Shown: one piece after another, positions 63,658-64,000 of the stretch
Layout: each line of letters begins with the position of its first letter
Position numbering within the stretch: position 1 is the first letter of the stretch
Source of the DNA: Kocuria palustris
GTDB lineage: Bacteria; Actinomycetota; Actinomycetes; Actinomycetales; Micrococcaceae
Direction: 5' to 3'
Length of the DNA: 64,000 bases
NCBI RefSeq assembly: GCF_016907795.1
Contig: NZ_JAFBCR010000001.1
Location: 2,666,001-2,730,000 of the forward strand
Made by a program: the position numbers and the translations under genes
Notes under the pieces: model-generated
Told to the model about the DNA's origin: nothing
Databases searched by the model: none
The model's input: only the letters and a program-made list of their open reading frames with translations

Positions 63658-64000
63658 GTGGGCGAGGCCAAGGCCGCCGCAGACGACGCGATGAGCGAGC
63701 TCAAGCTGCCTGTGGACGCCATCGTGCAGGAGTTCGGCTACGACGACGACGTCGACTTCGATCTGCGGGATCGCATCGAGGACCTGATCGGGTCGCAGAT
63801 GCTCGACGAGGACGATCAGGATGTCGTGGATGCCGTGCTGCTGTGGTGGCGCGACGGAGACGGCGACCTCATCGACGCGCTGGTCGACGCTCAGACGCAG
63901 CTCGACACCGGTGGAGCCGTCTGGCTCCTCACGCCCAAGCCCGGTCGCGACGGCCATGTCAGCCCCGCGGACGTCGAGTCCTCGAGCTCCACGGCCGGAC
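63658..64000 (+). CDS. DUF3052 family protein, 3' end outside window
   Basis: 114 codons are visible, beginning GEAKAAADDAMSELKLPVDA after a GTG at 63658 with AAGGAGAG upstream. The body has IVQEFGYDDDVDFDLRDRIED and VLLWWRDGDGDLIDALVDA, then GGAVWLLTPKPGRDGHV, all typical of DUF3052, an actinobacterial family found beside aceE. No stop before the window end. Function unknown. Confidence 0.85.
   Translation, partial: MGEAKAAADDAMSELKLPVDAIVQEFGYDDDVDFDLRDRIEDLIGSQMLDEDDQDVVDAVLLWWRDGDGDLIDALVDAQTQLDTGGAVWLLTPKPGRDGHVSPADVESSSSTAG

Overview
The window is chromosomal DNA from a high-GC Gram-positive actinobacterium, most likely a member of the Micrococcaceae (Micrococcus/Kocuria-like). This rests on the very GC-rich codon use, on actinobacterial-only families (DUF3515, DUF3145, DUF3052, the cysteine-free form of ribosomal protein L32), on the FasR-fabDHPF block beside aceE, and on a long-chain olefin cluster in which oleB and oleC are fused, as known from Micrococcus luteus. 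No rRNA, tRNA or CRISPR array was found. The assignment is inference from gene content, not a database match.

Layout. 1-12.5 kb is housekeeping: ddl (5' end cut), a DUF3515 lipoprotein, thiL, a short DAK2-domain protein, recG, rsmD, a UDP-glucose dehydrogenase, a class I/II aminotransferase, coaD, DUF177, rpmF, rnc and mutM. From 12.5 to 17.0 kb a lower-GC island interrupts the conserved order. It is bracketed by two diverged copies of the mutM 3' end plus about 200 bp of palindromic repeat DNA. It carries the remains of a toxin-antitoxin pair, the remains of a TmrB-like P-loop gene, and an intact 760-residue AAA_13-type ATPase with a CxxC zinc-hook-like motif and an R-xxx-E...H signature, which I read as a RloC/PrrC-like anticodon nuclease. 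At 17.1-19.0 kb a short-chain dehydrogenase gene is broken by an IS110-family element.

19.1-24.0 kb (minus strand) is oleA-oleBC-oleD, a head-to-head hydrocarbon (long-chain alkene) pathway with 4-nt gene overlaps. A membrane-anchored glutamate-synthase-domain protein follows. 26.2-36.5 kb holds smc, an MFS exporter, ftsY, amtB-glnK and ffh, so both GTPases of the SRP pathway lie close together. 36.6-43.3 kb holds a Nudix hydrolase, an unknown protein, a NarL-type two-component pair and an ABC-2 exporter pair. 43.4-54.8 kb is the ribosome/processing/DNA block rpsP-khpA-rimM-trmD-rplS, three tandem signal peptidase I genes (the third with its catalytic serine replaced by alanine), rnhB, yraN, comM, dprA, xerC and a DUF3145 gene. 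55.1-63.3 kb (minus) is type II fatty-acid synthesis (fabF, acpP, fabH, fabD) with its PucR/FasR-type regulator, then aceE. The window ends inside a divergent DUF3052 gene.

How it fits together. Pyruvate dehydrogenase E1 (aceE) makes acetyl-CoA, FabDHPF extend it to fatty acyl chains, and OleA-OleBC-OleD can condense such chains into long olefins. FtsY/Ffh deliver secretory proteins and the Lep enzymes cleave their signal peptides. A recurring regulatory feature is a TAnnnT -10 box only 6-8 nt upstream of an ATG or GTG, seen before about a dozen genes on both strands, including the island genes. This implies many leaderless mRNAs, and I used it to choose starts. All functional calls come from motifs and context read by eye.
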